Below, in pieces: positions 1-8,607 of a stretch of DNA of 64,000 bases. The stretch is from NCBI GenBank assembly GCA_018064425.1, contig JAGHVF010000002.1, forward strand, positions 124,001 through 188,000, in the 5' to 3' direction. This stretch comes from Candidatus Colinaster equi (lineage in GTDB: Bacteria; Bacillota; Clostridia; Lachnospirales; Lachnospiraceae). How positions within the stretch are numbered: position 1 is the stretch's first letter; every line of letters begins with the position of its first letter. The translations under genes and the position numbers were made by a program. Below the pieces are notes generated by a model, which searched no databases, had not been told where the DNA came from, and worked only from the letters and a program-made list of their open reading frames with translations.

Positions 1-902
1 GCGTTGACGATCTGATTAAAAAGGCTGATATTGCAATGTATGAAGCCAAGAAGTCAGGAAAAAATCGTGTGGCAACATATAATAGCAAATCGCTAACCGA
101 ATCCAGCAAACGTTTGGATATGGAGAAGAATATGCGTGATGCTACCAATAACGGTTTTGAAGAATTTCTCGTATATTATCAGCCGGTTATTGATATTTCA
201 CTTGACGGAACTCCTTGTACAGGTGCGGAGGCATTAATCAGATGGGATTCGAGAGAGCTTGGATTTATCAGCCCCGCAGATTTTATTCCGCTTGCAGAGT
301 ATTTGGGCTTGATTAATCCTATAGGCGATTATGTTTTAAAAGAAGCTTGCAAAGAATGTAAACGTTGGAATGATAACGGACATCCGAATTATAAAGTAAA
401 CGTCAATCTGTCGGTCGTACAGCTGATGCAGAATGATATTGTTGAGCGTGTAAAAGAGACGGTGGAAGAAACGGGTATTAATCCTCGTAATCTCACCTTG
501 GAGGTAACGGAAAGCCTGGCAATCAATGATATGGACAGAATGAAAGTGATTCTGTCACAGATTAGAGAGCTTGGCGTGCGTATTGCGCTCGACGACTTTG
601 GAACAGGATATTCATCGCTTAATCACATTAGGGAGATTCCTCTTGATGTAATTAAAGTTGACCAGTCATTTGTGAAGGAACTTGCAGAGGATGATTATTC
701 GAAGTCATTTATCAAGATGGTTGGTGAGTTGGCAGGCGTTATAGGGGTTAGCATTTGCGTTGAAGGTATAGAGACTTTGGAACAATACAAGGTGTTGGAA
801 GGTATGAATGTCCGACTTATCCAGGGATACTATTTTGATAAGCCGATGAGTAGAGACGATTTTGAGAAAAAATATGTATTTAATGGTGGGGATACAAAGT
901 GA
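1..902 (+). CDS. GGDEF-EAL c-di-GMP phosphodiesterase, 5' truncated
   Basis: The reading frame is open from base 3, so the N-terminus lies outside the window. The first ~25 codons are the end of a GGDEF domain (ADIAMYEAKKSGKNR). A complete EAL domain follows. The residues expected of an active c-di-GMP phosphodiesterase can be seen: EALIRW (ExLxR), NLS, LEVTES, DDFGTG, the lysine of IKVD, EGIE and QGYYFDKP. EAL enzymes linearise c-di-GMP to pGpG. Whether the GGDEF half is catalytic cannot be judged because its signature is off-window. The stop overlaps the next start by 4 bases (GTGA), so the two genes are probably translationally coupled. Confidence 0.93.
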   Translation, partial: VDDLIKKADIAMYEAKKSGKNRVATYNSKSLTESSKRLDMEKNMRDATNNGFEEFLVYYQPVIDISLDGTPCTGAEALIRWDSRELGFISPADFIPLAEYLGLINPIGDYVLKEACKECKRWNDNGHPNYKVNVNLSVVQLMQNDIVERVKETVEETGINPRNLTLEVTESLAINDMDRMKVILSQIRELGVRIALDDFGTGYSSLNHIREIPLDVIKVDQSFVKELAEDDYSKSFIKMVGELAGVIGVSICVEGIETLEQYKVLEGMNVRLIQGYYFDKPMSRDDFEKKYVFNGGDTK

Positions 903-2410
903 ATTTAACAGAACTTGAGCAATATAATCCGATTACAATTCAATGTCATGACAATCCGGACGCTGATGCGATTGCATCCGGTTATGCAATGTATACCTTT
1001 TTTAAGGAAAAGGGAAAGGATGTTTCGTTTATCTATAGCGGTAGGTTTGAGATACAGAAGTCAAATCTGAGATTGATGATAGATAAATTGAATATTCCCA
1101 TTGAATATAGACAACCCGGTGAACCGCTAAAAGGCCTGCTTATTATGGTGGATTGCCAGTACGGTACAGGTAATGTGACCGGATTTACAGCGGACAAAGT
1201 AGCTGTTATTGATCACCATCAGGTAGAAATGTCTGAGAATGAGTTGTGTGAGATACATCCGGAATTGGGTAGTTGTTCAACGCTTTGTTGGAAGATGATG
1301 GTTGAAGCAGGATTTGATGTCAAGAAGGATAATATTCTTGGAACTGCTCTCTATTATGGATTGTATACCGATACGAATGAATTTTCCGAAATATATAATC
1401 CGTTAGATTTGGATATGCGTGATGATGTGACTTGCAACAGAAGCCTTATCACACTTTTCCGTAATTCCAATATTTCCCTAAGTGAATTGGAGACAGCGGG
1501 TATTGCGCTGATCAGAAATATATATAACGAGACACATAGATTTACTATTATTAAAGCCGGCCCGTGTGACCCTAATATATTAGGTGTGATAAGTGATTTC
1601 CTGTTGCAGGTGGACGGCGTGGACGTATGCGTTGTCTATAATGAAGTACAGGATGGCTTCAAACTGTCTGTAAGAAGCTGTATTAAAGAAGTAAAAGCCA
1701 ATGAGTTGGCTGATTATATTTGCTTTGGCATCGGCTCCGGCGGCGGTCACAAGGAGAAGGCCGGAGGTTTTATCAGCCGTGCAAAATATGATGCAAAATA
1801 TCCGCATGTTCATTCGGAAAGCTATTTTGGAGACCGAATTAATCAATATTTTGATGAGACACAGATTATTCAGGCTGCTGAGACAACTCTTGATATCAGC
1901 ACAATGAAATTGTATGAAAAGAAAAAACTGCCTATCGGATATGTTAAGGCAACAGATGTTTTTCCTATCGGAACACCGATTATTATTCGTACAATGGAGG
2001 GTGATGTTGAACTCAAGATAAGTGAAGATCTTATTATTATGATAGGCGTTCGCGGAGAGATATATCCTTCCGAAATGAAGCGATTTAAACGTTCATATCA
2101 GACTTTTGATGAAGCGTATCATTTGGAGGATTCACCTGTCAAAGCAACATATATTCCGAAAATAACCAGCAAATATACCGGTGAAGTTAAGAATATTACG
2201 GAATATGCAAAAAAATGTGTAAGTACCGGACGAACACAGATATATGTTAAAGAGCTTGACCACTATGTGAAGATATTTACAGAGTGGGATGAAGAATCAT
2301 ATATGTTAGGTAAACCGGGTGACTATATCAGCGTCAGAACAGATAATGAACATGATATATATATCATTGAGCATGAGATACTGGGGTTGACCTATGATGA
2401 AGTGAAGTAG
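899..2410 (+). CDS. DHH/DHHA1 family phosphoesterase (NrnA-like) with extra C-terminal domain
   Basis: 503 aa, GTG start at 899 preceded by GGTGGGG. The DHH metal-binding motifs are present in order: CHDNPDADA near residue 17, VDCQYGT, VIDHHQ and YTDTNEF. The DHHA1 substrate motif GSGGGHKEKAGG sits near residue 278. This is the NrnA/RecJ superfamily that degrades short oligonucleotides or cyclic-dinucleotide products. About 170 residues after position 330 match nothing I recognise and make the protein longer than a usual NrnA (about 320 aa). Coupling to the EAL gene suggests pGpG or a related dinucleotide as substrate; that is inference. Confidence 0.85.
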   Translation: MNLTELEQYNPITIQCHDNPDADAIASGYAMYTFFKEKGKDVSFIYSGRFEIQKSNLRLMIDKLNIPIEYRQPGEPLKGLLIMVDCQYGTGNVTGFTADKVAVIDHHQVEMSENELCEIHPELGSCSTLCWKMMVEAGFDVKKDNILGTALYYGLYTDTNEFSEIYNPLDLDMRDDVTCNRSLITLFRNSNISLSELETAGIALIRNIYNETHRFTIIKAGPCDPNILGVISDFLLQVDGVDVCVVYNEVQDGFKLSVRSCIKEVKANELADYICFGIGSGGGHKEKAGGFISRAKYDAKYPHVHSESYFGDRINQYFDETQIIQAAETTLDISTMKLYEKKKLPIGYVKATDVFPIGTPIIIRTMEGDVELKISEDLIIMIGVRGEIYPSEMKRFKRSYQTFDEAYHLEDSPVKATYIPKITSKYTGEVKNITEYAKKCVSTGRTQIYVKELDHYVKIFTEWDEESYMLGKPGDYISVRTDNEHDIYIIEHEILGLTYDEVK

Positions 2411-2467
2411 TAAGATGTAATGTGCATTAAAGGTGCAAATTGCATTGTTAGGAAGGCAAGATTATAG

Positions 2468-4147
2468 ATGAGTACTGAGAGTAAGAATTTTATTGAACAG
2501 ATGATTGAAAAGGATTTGTCGGAAGGAGTGTATGATACAGTCCATACACGTTTTCCACCTGAACCGAACGGATACTTACATATCGGTCATGCTAAGAGTA
2601 TATTGCTCAATTACGGTTTGGCAAAACAGTATGGCGGCAAGTTCAATATGAGATTTGACGATACCAATCCTACAAAGGAGAAAACAGAGTTCGTTGAATC
2701 AATAAAGAAAGATATTGAGTGGCTGGGAGCAGATTGGGAGGACAGATTGTTCTTTGCTTCCGACTATTTTGAACAGATGTATGAAAATGCCATTAAATTG
2801 ATTAAAAAGGGTAAGGCATATGTATCTGATTTGGATGCTGAATCAATCAGAGAATACAGAGGTACATTAACAGAGGCCGGCAAGGACGATCCGAGCCGTA
2901 ACAGAAGTATTGAAGAGAATCTTGCTTTGTTTGAAGCTATGAAGAACGGTGAGTTCGAAGACGGAAGTAAGGTGCTTCGTGCTAAGATAGATATGGCATC
3001 TCCAAATATGAATATGCGTGATCCTGTTATATACAGAGTGGCACATATGACACATCATAATACGGGTGATAAGTGGTGCATTTATCCGATGTATGATTTT
3101 GCACATCCGATTGAGGATGCTATCGAGGGAATTACCAATTCGATTTGTACACTTGAGTTTGAGGATCACAGACCTTTATATGATTGGGTACTTATCGAGA
3201 CCGGATATAAGGAGAGACCTGAACAGGCTCCGAAGCAGACAGAGTTTGCCAAGATGTATCTTACCAATGTTGTAACAGGAAAGAGATACATTAAGAAATT
3301 AGTTGAGGACGGCATTGTAGACGGTTGGGACGATCCGCGTCTTGTGTCAATCGCAGCACTTAGAAGAAGAGGATTTACACCTGAGTCTATAAAACTTTTT
3401 GTGGATTTGTGCGGTGTAAGCAAGAGTAATTCTTCGGTTGATTATGCGATGCTTGAGTATTGTATCAGAGAAGATTTGAAACTCAAAAAGGCACGTGTAA
3501 TGGCAGCCTTAGATCCTATTAAGCTTGTAATTGATAATTATCCGGAAGGTCAGGTGGAGATGCTTGAAGTTCCGAATAATCTTGAGAATGAAGAACTGGG
3601 AGTACGACAGGTACCGTTTAGTCGCGAATTATATATCGAGCGTGACGACTTTATGGAAGAGCCGCCTAAGAAGTATTTCAGATTGTTCCCGGGTAATGAA
3701 GTGCGTCTGATGCATGCATATTTTGCAAAATGCGTTGGTTTTGAGAAAGACGAAAACGGAAATATTACAGTTGTTCATTGTACCTACGATCCTGCCAGTC
3801 GAGGCGGAAACAGCCCTGACGGACGTAAGGTAAAAGGAACGATTCATTGGGTAAGTGCCGCTCAGGCAGTTAAAGCAGAATGCAGACTGTATGAGAATCT
3901 TATTGATGAAGAAAAGGGAGTATATAATGAAGACGGTAGTCTTAATCTTAATCCCAATTCAATTGAGGTTAAGAAAGACTGTTATATAGAGCCTTATGTA
4001 AAAGGTGCAAAGGGATTTGACAGTTTTCAGTTTGTTCGTAACGGTTTCTACTGTGTGGATTATAAAGATTCTACAGATGAGGCACCGGTATTTAACAGAA
4101 TAGTGTCACTTAAGAGTTCCTTTGTATTACCTAAGAAGGAAGATTAG
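2468..4147 (+). CDS. glnS: Glutaminyl-tRNA synthetase
   Basis: 559 aa, close to the family length of about 555. It charges tRNA-Gln with glutamine in the cytoplasm. The class I HIGH region reads [15 protein letters not shown] near residue 30, followed by RFDDTNP, typical of GlnRS/GluRS. The GlnRS C-terminal beta-barrel region (KGTIHWVSA, then [10 protein letters not shown]) is complete. The KMSKS-equivalent loop is unusual: where MSKR is expected, before GWDDPR, the protein has [12 protein letters not shown]. It starts 57 nt after the DHH gene with GGAAGG upstream, so it may be co-transcribed. Confidence 0.96.
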   Translation: MSTESKNFIEQMIEKDLSEGVYDTVHTRFPPEPNGYLHIGHAKSILLNYGLAKQYGGKFNMRFDDTNPTKEKTEFVESIKKDIEWLGADWEDRLFFASDYFEQMYENAIKLIKKGKAYVSDLDAESIREYRGTLTEAGKDDPSRNRSIEENLALFEAMKNGEFEDGSKVLRAKIDMASPNMNMRDPVIYRVAHMTHHNTGDKWCIYPMYDFAHPIEDAIEGITNSICTLEFEDHRPLYDWVLIETGYKERPEQAPKQTEFAKMYLTNVVTGKRYIKKLVEDGIVDGWDDPRLVSIAALRRRGFTPESIKLFVDLCGVSKSNSSVDYAMLEYCIREDLKLKKARVMAALDPIKLVIDNYPEGQVEMLEVPNNLENEELGVRQVPFSRELYIERDDFMEEPPKKYFRLFPGNEVRLMHAYFAKCVGFEKDENGNITVVHCTYDPASRGGNSPDGRKVKGTIHWVSAAQAVKAECRLYENLIDEEKGVYNEDGSLNLNPNSIEVKKDCYIEPYVKGAKGFDSFQFVRNGFYCVDYKDSTDEAPVFNRIVSLKSSFVLPKKED

Positions 4148-4185
4148 GCAATACTGTCGTTAGACGATTATTTACGGAGGTTATT

Positions 4186-5040
4186 ATGGATACAAACATT
4201 TTTGCCGGACTTGAAGAACTTGGACTTGGCGGATTGTCAGGGGACAATCTTTTTGATGATGGAAAACCGAAAGCAGAAGAGAAAAAGGAAGCAGGAGTCG
4301 TAGTACTTAAAGAGGAAGATATGTTGCTTGATAAGACACATGAATGTCCTGTTTGCTCAAATACATTTAAGAATCGTGCGCTTCGTACAGGTAAGGCAAG
4401 ACTTATCGGAAGTGATATGGATCTTCGTTCCAGATTCGAAGGCATAGAGCCGCTTAAGTATGATGTTGTTTCTTGCCCAAAATGTGGATTTACAACACTT
4501 ACAAGATTCTTTAAGCCACTTACACCTACACAGCGTAAGAATGTTATGGAAAAGATATCCAATAACTATAAGGCACAGCCTGAACCTGAAGGAGTATATC
4601 CATACGATGTAGCACTCAGCCGTTACAAATTGGCACTTGCCAATGCTGTAGTCAAGATGGCAAAGGCTAGTGAAAAAGCATATATTTGTCTTCGTGCAGG
4701 ATGGCTTTGCCGTAGTTGGCGTGAAGAACTTGAGGCTGATCAAAATGCTGATAAGACTGCAATTGCTCAGGCACAAGGTCTTGAAGATGAATTTATCAAG
4801 AATGCATATGAAGGTTTCATCAATGCCAGACAGAATGAATCATTCCCTATGTGCGGTATGGATGAATCAACAGTTGATTACCTTATCGGAGCACTTGCTC
4901 TTAAACTTGGACACTTCGAAGTCAGTGCCAAGATGATTGCTTCATTACTTGGTTCCGCATCAGCGAGTCCTCGTATGAAGGATAAGGCGCGCGACCTCAA
5001 AGAAGAAGTTATGCGCCAGATGAAAAACAACAAAGCATAA
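4186..5040 (+). CDS. DUF2225 family protein
   Basis: 284 aa, start at 4186 behind GGAGG. Two Cys pairs, CPVC near residue 51 and CPKCGF near 98, form a likely zinc site in the N-terminal third. The rest is alpha-helical and resembles a TPR-like scaffold (KLALANAVVKMAKASEKAYICLR is typical of DUF2225). The family is widespread in clostridia and has no established function. It lies 38 nt after glnS and is closed by a strong terminator, so it is the last gene of this transcription unit. Confidence 0.85.
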   Translation: MDTNIFAGLEELGLGGLSGDNLFDDGKPKAEEKKEAGVVVLKEEDMLLDKTHECPVCSNTFKNRALRTGKARLIGSDMDLRSRFEGIEPLKYDVVSCPKCGFTTLTRFFKPLTPTQRKNVMEKISNNYKAQPEPEGVYPYDVALSRYKLALANAVVKMAKASEKAYICLRAGWLCRSWREELEADQNADKTAIAQAQGLEDEFIKNAYEGFINARQNESFPMCGMDESTVDYLIGALALKLGHFEVSAKMIASLLGSASASPRMKDKARDLKEEVMRQMKNNKA

Positions 5041-5046
5041 CAAAAA

Positions 5047-5076
5047 AGAGAACGTCATACGACGTTCTCTTTTTTG
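5047..5076 (+). terminator. Intrinsic terminator after the DUF2225 gene
   Basis: A 9-bp perfect stem, GAGAACGTC / GACGTTCTC with loop ATAC, runs into TTTTTT. The stem can extend by A-T pairs. Confidence 0.93.
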
Positions 5077-5080
5077 TTGG

Positions 5081-5172
5081 GGGCTGTTGCTTTTTGTTGG
5101 GGGCTGTTGCTTTTTGTTGGGGGCTGTTGCTTTTTGTTGTGGGCTGTTGCTTGTTTTGTTGGGGGCTGTTGA
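5081..5172. repeat. 20-bp tandem repeat, about 4.5 copies
   Basis: The unit GGGCTGTTGCTTTTTGTTGG starts at 5081, 5101 and 5121. Diverged copies start at 5141 and about 5163. It begins immediately after the terminator T-run, so it appears non-coding, and it abuts the 63-bp array that follows. Confidence 0.93.
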
Positions 5173-5198
5173 TTTTTCGATTTTTCTGGCCCTGGGCT

Positions 5199-5702
5199 CG
5201 TGGATGCCGGGATTTTGGATTTTGGATGTTTCCGGCAACAAAAGCAAGCGTTTTCAGGTTCTTCTGATGCCGGGATTTTAGATTTTTGCTGTTTCCGGCA
5301 ACAAAAGCAAGTGTTTTCAGGTTCTTCTGATGCCGGGATTTTGGATTTTGGATGTTTCCGGCAACAGAAACACTTGTTTTGACGGCTCGTGGATGCCGGG
5401 ATTTTAGATTTTGGATGTTTCCGGCAACAAAAGCACTTGTTTTGAGTTGTTTTTTATTGCGTGATTTTAGATTTTTGATTTTTCCGGCAACAAAAGCATG
5501 TGTTTTCAGGTTCCTCTGATGCCGGGATTTTAGATTTTGGCTGTTTCCGGCAACAGAAACACTTGTTTTGATGGCTCGTGGATGCCGGGATTTTGGATTT
5601 TTGCCATTTCCGGCAACAAAAACACTTGTTTTGACGGCTCGTGGATGCCGGGATTTTAGATTTTGGCCGTTTCCGGCAACAGACAAATAGCGGAGGATTC
5701 AT
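5199..5702. repeat. Array A: eight tandem 63-bp units
   Basis: Units start at 5205, 5268, 5331, 5394, 5457, 5520, 5583 and 5646, an exact 63-bp period throughout. Each unit has TGCCGGGATT at columns 1-10, CCGGCAAC at 28-35 and a CTTGTTTTG-like block at 43-51; the fifth copy is degenerate in the first block. TGCCGG and CCGGCA form an inverted repeat, extendable through a G-T pair, so each unit can fold into a short hairpin with a loop of about 17 nt. The array fills the space between two convergent terminators. Frames stay open across it because 63 is divisible by 3 and the units lack stops; no ribosome site supports translation. Confidence 0.95.
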
Positions 5703-5744
5703 ATTCACAATATCGTGGAGAGATTTGGCGCAGATGTGCGGTAA

Positions 5745-5771
5745 AAAAGAAGCCCGGGAAAACCGGGCTTC
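5745..5771 (-). terminator. Terminator of the small minus-strand gene
   Basis: AAGCCCGG / CCGGGCTT stem with an A/T loop. Read on the minus strand it is followed by CTTTTTT. It lies 5 nt past the stop of the gene at 5776-5967. Confidence 0.88.
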
Positions 5772-5775
5772 AAAA

Positions 5776-5967
5776 TTAATCACGATGAAGATTAAGATGC
5801 GTATAATTTCTTCTGATGGGCTCGTGCTTTATGCCGAACTTGGTATCCGAATCGGTACCGGAAGCCACATCGGTAGCAAGAAGAAAACGCGTTATACAAT
5901 ATGCAAGACCGGCAACGGTTGTAAGAATACCGGCTATTAGAAATAAACGTCTGAAAAATCGATTCAT
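5776..5967 (-). CDS. Small single-pass membrane protein, unrecognised
   Basis: 63 aa. I chose the ATG at 5967 because AGGAG lies 6 nt upstream; a longer frame upstream has no ribosome site. The N-terminus is basic (MNRFFRR), followed by one hydrophobic segment at residues 8-31 (LFLIAGILTTVAGLAYCITRFLL) and a polar tail rich in D, T, K, H and R. The topology looks like an N-in anchor with about 30 residues outside. It has its own terminator. No homolog is recognised, and the function is unknown. It is convergent with the DUF2225 gene across repeat array A and divergent from the uracil permease. Confidence 0.7.
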   Translation of the reverse strand: MNRFFRRLFLIAGILTTVAGLAYCITRFLLATDVASGTDSDTKFGIKHEPIRRNYTHLNLHRD

Positions 5968-6075
5968 ATTGCTCTCCTGTATAAATATATAGGTTAATAT
6001 CGGTTCAATATATGTATATTGTACTCTTGTTGTGAAGAAAATACAATATATCATATATTTAATAAAAAGTATTGC

Positions 6076-6136
6076 TTGACTTGTATAGTGAATAAAGATA
6101 CTATATAGTGCAGTAGGCATTCGGGTTGAACGAATG
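6076..6136 (+). promoter_or_regulatory. Promoter and leader inverted repeat of the uracil permease
   Basis: TTGACT at 6076-6081, a 17-bp spacer and TACTAT at 6099-6104. In the leader, CATTCG (6118-6123) and CGAATG (6131-6136) form a 6-bp inverted repeat with a 7-nt loop. This could be an operator or RNA hairpin; its role is unknown. Confidence 0.8.
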
Positions 6137-6170
6137 GTATAAAAATTAATATAATATTTTGGAGGAGAAA

Positions 6171-7505
6171 ATGGGTAAGTCAGATGAAAAAGTTGCTGTT
6201 TACGATGCAAAGTCACTGGGCAAAGGTCGAGTGTTGATGCTTGGTTTACAGCATATGTTTGCTATGTTTGGTGCAACTGTAGTTGTTCCGGCAATCACAG
6301 GACTTGATGTTTCGACAACATTGTTGTTTGCAGGTCTTGGTACATTGTTATTCCACTTGTTGGCTAAGGGAAAGGTTCCGGCATTCCTTGGTTCGTCATT
6401 TGCATTCCTCGCAGGTTATGCAGCAATTGCACCTAACGGTGAGGCAGAGTTACTTCCATATGCATGCTTCGGTGTTGCATGTTCAGCAGTTCTTTATCTT
6501 ATCCTTGCTGCTTTGTTCAAAGCTTTCGGTACCAGCAAGGTTATGAAGTATTTCCCACCTATTGTTACAGGACCTATTATTATTGCAATCGGTCTTAACC
6601 TTTCAGCATCAGCTATTGCAAATTGTGAGACTTGCTGGTGGGTAGCAGTTATCGCGATTGTAGTTGTTATTGTATGTAACATTTGGGGTAAGGGAATGAT
6701 TAAGATTATTCCTATTATTCTTGGTGTGGTTGTTTCTTATGTATGTGCAGCCGTTGCAGGTCAGGTAGATTTCACACCGGTTAAGGATGCTGCATGGATT
6801 GGCTTACCGATATCATGGAATAGAACAGTATTTTCACTTATTGGAAATGCTGATACATCACTTCTTATCACAGCAGCTATCACTATTACACCTATTGCAT
6901 TGGCTACAATGGTTGAGCATATCGGCGATATTTCAGCTATTTCTTCAACAGTAGGTAAGAACTTTATTAAAGATCCGGGTCTTCACAGAACACTTACAGG
7001 TGACGGTCTTGCTACAATGATTGCATCACTTTTCGGTGCTCCTGCCAATACAACATACGGCGAGAACACAGGTGTGCTTACACTTACAAAGGTATATGAC
7101 CCAATGGTAATCAGACTTGCAGCTCTTTTTGCAATTCTGTTCTCATTCTGTCCAAAGCTTGCAGCAGTTATTACATGTATGCCGGCAGCTACAATGGGTG
7201 GTGTATCACTTGTTCTTTACGGTATGATTTCTGCAGTCGGTGTTCGTAACGTAGTTGAGAACCATGTAGATTTCTCTAAGAGCCGTAACTCAATCATTGG
7301 CGCTTTGATTCTTGTATTATCAATCGGTATCAATTATTCAGCAGCAGGTGCTATTGCATTCAAGGTTGGTGAAATTACAATTTCACTTTCAGGTCTTGCT
7401 GTTGGCTCATTGGTTGGTATTATTCTTAATGCTATTCTTCCGGGTAAGGATTATTCTTACGAAGAAGAAAAAGCAGAGCCTACCGGAGTAAGCTTCGAAG
7501 TATAA
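6171..7505 (+). CDS. uraA: Uracil permease (NCS2 nucleobase transporter)
   Basis: 444 aa from the ATG at 6171, which has GGAGGAG directly upstream; an in-frame TTG at 6159 is less likely. This is a polytopic membrane protein with about 14 hydrophobic segments. NCS2 signatures are visible: FGATVVVP, VPAFLGSSFAFLA, the substrate-site EHIGD and NTTYGENTGV. The TTYGEN form is typical of the uracil branch (UraA/PyrP), not the xanthine/urate branch. It should import uracil with protons for salvage. It is monocistronic, with its own promoter and terminator. Confidence 0.9.
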   Translation: MGKSDEKVAVYDAKSLGKGRVLMLGLQHMFAMFGATVVVPAITGLDVSTTLLFAGLGTLLFHLLAKGKVPAFLGSSFAFLAGYAAIAPNGEAELLPYACFGVACSAVLYLILAALFKAFGTSKVMKYFPPIVTGPIIIAIGLNLSASAIANCETCWWVAVIAIVVVIVCNIWGKGMIKIIPIILGVVVSYVCAAVAGQVDFTPVKDAAWIGLPISWNRTVFSLIGNADTSLLITAAITITPIALATMVEHIGDISAISSTVGKNFIKDPGLHRTLTGDGLATMIASLFGAPANTTYGENTGVLTLTKVYDPMVIRLAALFAILFSFCPKLAAVITCMPAATMGGVSLVLYGMISAVGVRNVVENHVDFSKSRNSIIGALILVLSIGINYSAAGAIAFKVGEITISLSGLAVGSLVGIILNAILPGKDYSYEEEKAEPTGVSFEV

Positions 7506-7520
7506 ATTGATTTTAATAAG

Positions 7521-7567
7521 ATGCATTGTTTTGCCTGCATTTGCGGGTAAGGCAATGCATTTTTTTT
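7521..7567 (+). terminator. Terminator after uraA
   Basis: ATGCATTG / CAATGCAT outer stem, partly paired interior and loop ATTT, followed by a run of T. Confidence 0.88.
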
Positions 7568-7677
7568 ATAAAAATCACATGATATAACAAGACGACTACC
7601 TTGATATCCGGCTGACAATCAATATATATGCGTGATGCACTAGATGTAGCGGTTGAGCCATAGATAAAAAAATGGTA

Positions 7678-7700
7678 TCATTGACTAAGTTAGTTAATGA
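7678..7700. promoter_or_regulatory. Likely TetR operator over its own -35 box
   Basis: A 23-bp palindrome, TCATTGACTAA-G-TTAGTTAATGA, matches at 10 of 11 position pairs. It includes TTGACT (7681-7686), a good -35 box for the gene at 7726. Autorepression is inferred. Confidence 0.72.
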
Positions 7701-7725
7701 AAATGTATAGGGTAGGGAAGAACAT

Positions 7726-8325
7726 ATGAATGAAAGATTTTTTGAATTGCCAAGTGAAAAACAGGATAAGATGATTAACGCGGCACTCAAAATATTTGCA
7801 TGCAACGGCTATAAACATGCGAGCACGGATGATATTGTAAAAGAGGCACAGATTAGCAAGGGATTGTTGTTCCATTATTTTATCAGCAAAGAGGGATTGT
7901 ATAGATTTTTGGTGGAATACAGTGTCAGATATTTGTTGAACGAGTATCAGTATGCAATCGGCGAGGAAAAGGAATATTTTGCATTCCACGAGAAATACGA
8001 ACAGGCAAAATTGAGCGTATTACGTAATTATCCGTATATGGCCGGTTTTATTGAGAAAGCAATACATGAAAGCAATGTGTCTATACGTGAGAAATCAAAT
8101 GATGCGATTAATCAGTATATTGAGACGATTAATGGTTTGCGCTCCGGCATAGTGATGCCCAATATCAAATCCGGAGTAGATATGATGCATATAGAAAATA
8201 TGATTGAATTTACAATAAGAGGTCTTACGGATAAACACATGGCATCGGATAATCCCAATCCGGATGCATTATATGAACAGATTGGAGATTACATGACAGT
8301 GATTAAGAATCTGGTATGTGCATAA
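7726..8325 (+). CDS. TetR/AcrR family transcriptional regulator
   Basis: 199 aa with AGGGAAG upstream. The N-terminal helix-turn-helix is clear: ALKIFACNGYKHASTDDIVKEA, then ISKGLLFHYFISKEGLY, the classic TetR pattern at residues 16-60. The C-terminal ligand domain is diverged and gives no ligand clue. A palindrome overlaps its -35 box, consistent with autoregulation. It is monocistronic between two terminators, so its target beyond itself cannot be read from context. Confidence 0.92.
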   Translation: MNERFFELPSEKQDKMINAALKIFACNGYKHASTDDIVKEAQISKGLLFHYFISKEGLYRFLVEYSVRYLLNEYQYAIGEEKEYFAFHEKYEQAKLSVLRNYPYMAGFIEKAIHESNVSIREKSNDAINQYIETINGLRSGIVMPNIKSGVDMMHIENMIEFTIRGLTDKHMASDNPNPDALYEQIGDYMTVIKNLVCA

Positions 8326-8349
8326 GCGAAAATAGGCAATGATAAGTAC

Positions 8350-8390
8350 ACTCCCTATCGGACAAAGTGAAGTCCGGTAGGGAGTTTTTT
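8350..8390 (+). terminator. Terminator after the TetR gene
   Basis: 14-bp stem from ACTCCCTATCGGAC with one wobble pair, 8-nt loop, then TTTTTT. Part of it, ATCGGACAAAGT, recurs exactly at 8417-8428. Confidence 0.93.
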
Positions 8391-8567
8391 ATCGCAAAAA
8401 ATAGTAGAAAGTAGCAATCGGACAAAGTATTATATATCCATAATAAATCTAAAAAATTTGCTTGCCATACAACATTTGTCTATACACTCGACACAATGCG
8501 CATTTGAATGAAAAACACAATATATGCCATATATTTCTAATCGTATATACCAACTATAGCATATAAA

Positions 8568-8576
8568 TGTTATAAT
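8568..8576 (+). promoter_or_regulatory. Extended -10 promoter of the diguanylate cyclase
   Basis: TG-T-TATAAT with no convincing -35. The predicted transcript start near 8583 leaves room for the GGAGGG site and favours the ATG at 8608. Confidence 0.65.
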
Positions 8577-8607
8577 ATATTTAATTGGGGTTATGCTTGG
8601 AGGGTAT

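Noticed and set aside
2411..2467. Arginine-type sites upstream of glnS (several TGCA within 30 bp)
   Set aside because: The spacing is irregular and no palindrome with matching arms like that at argJ is formed; probably chance in AT-rich DNA.
5009..5686. 225-aa minus-strand reading frame with 21-residue repeats over array A
   Set aside because: It starts at a TTG without ribosome site, runs through a terminator into the DUF2225 gene, and other frames are equally open because the 63-bp unit has no stops.
5199..5702. CRISPR array
   Set aside because: The 63-bp step is in the CRISPR range, but there are no unique spacers: every part of the unit recurs between copies, and no cas genes are near.
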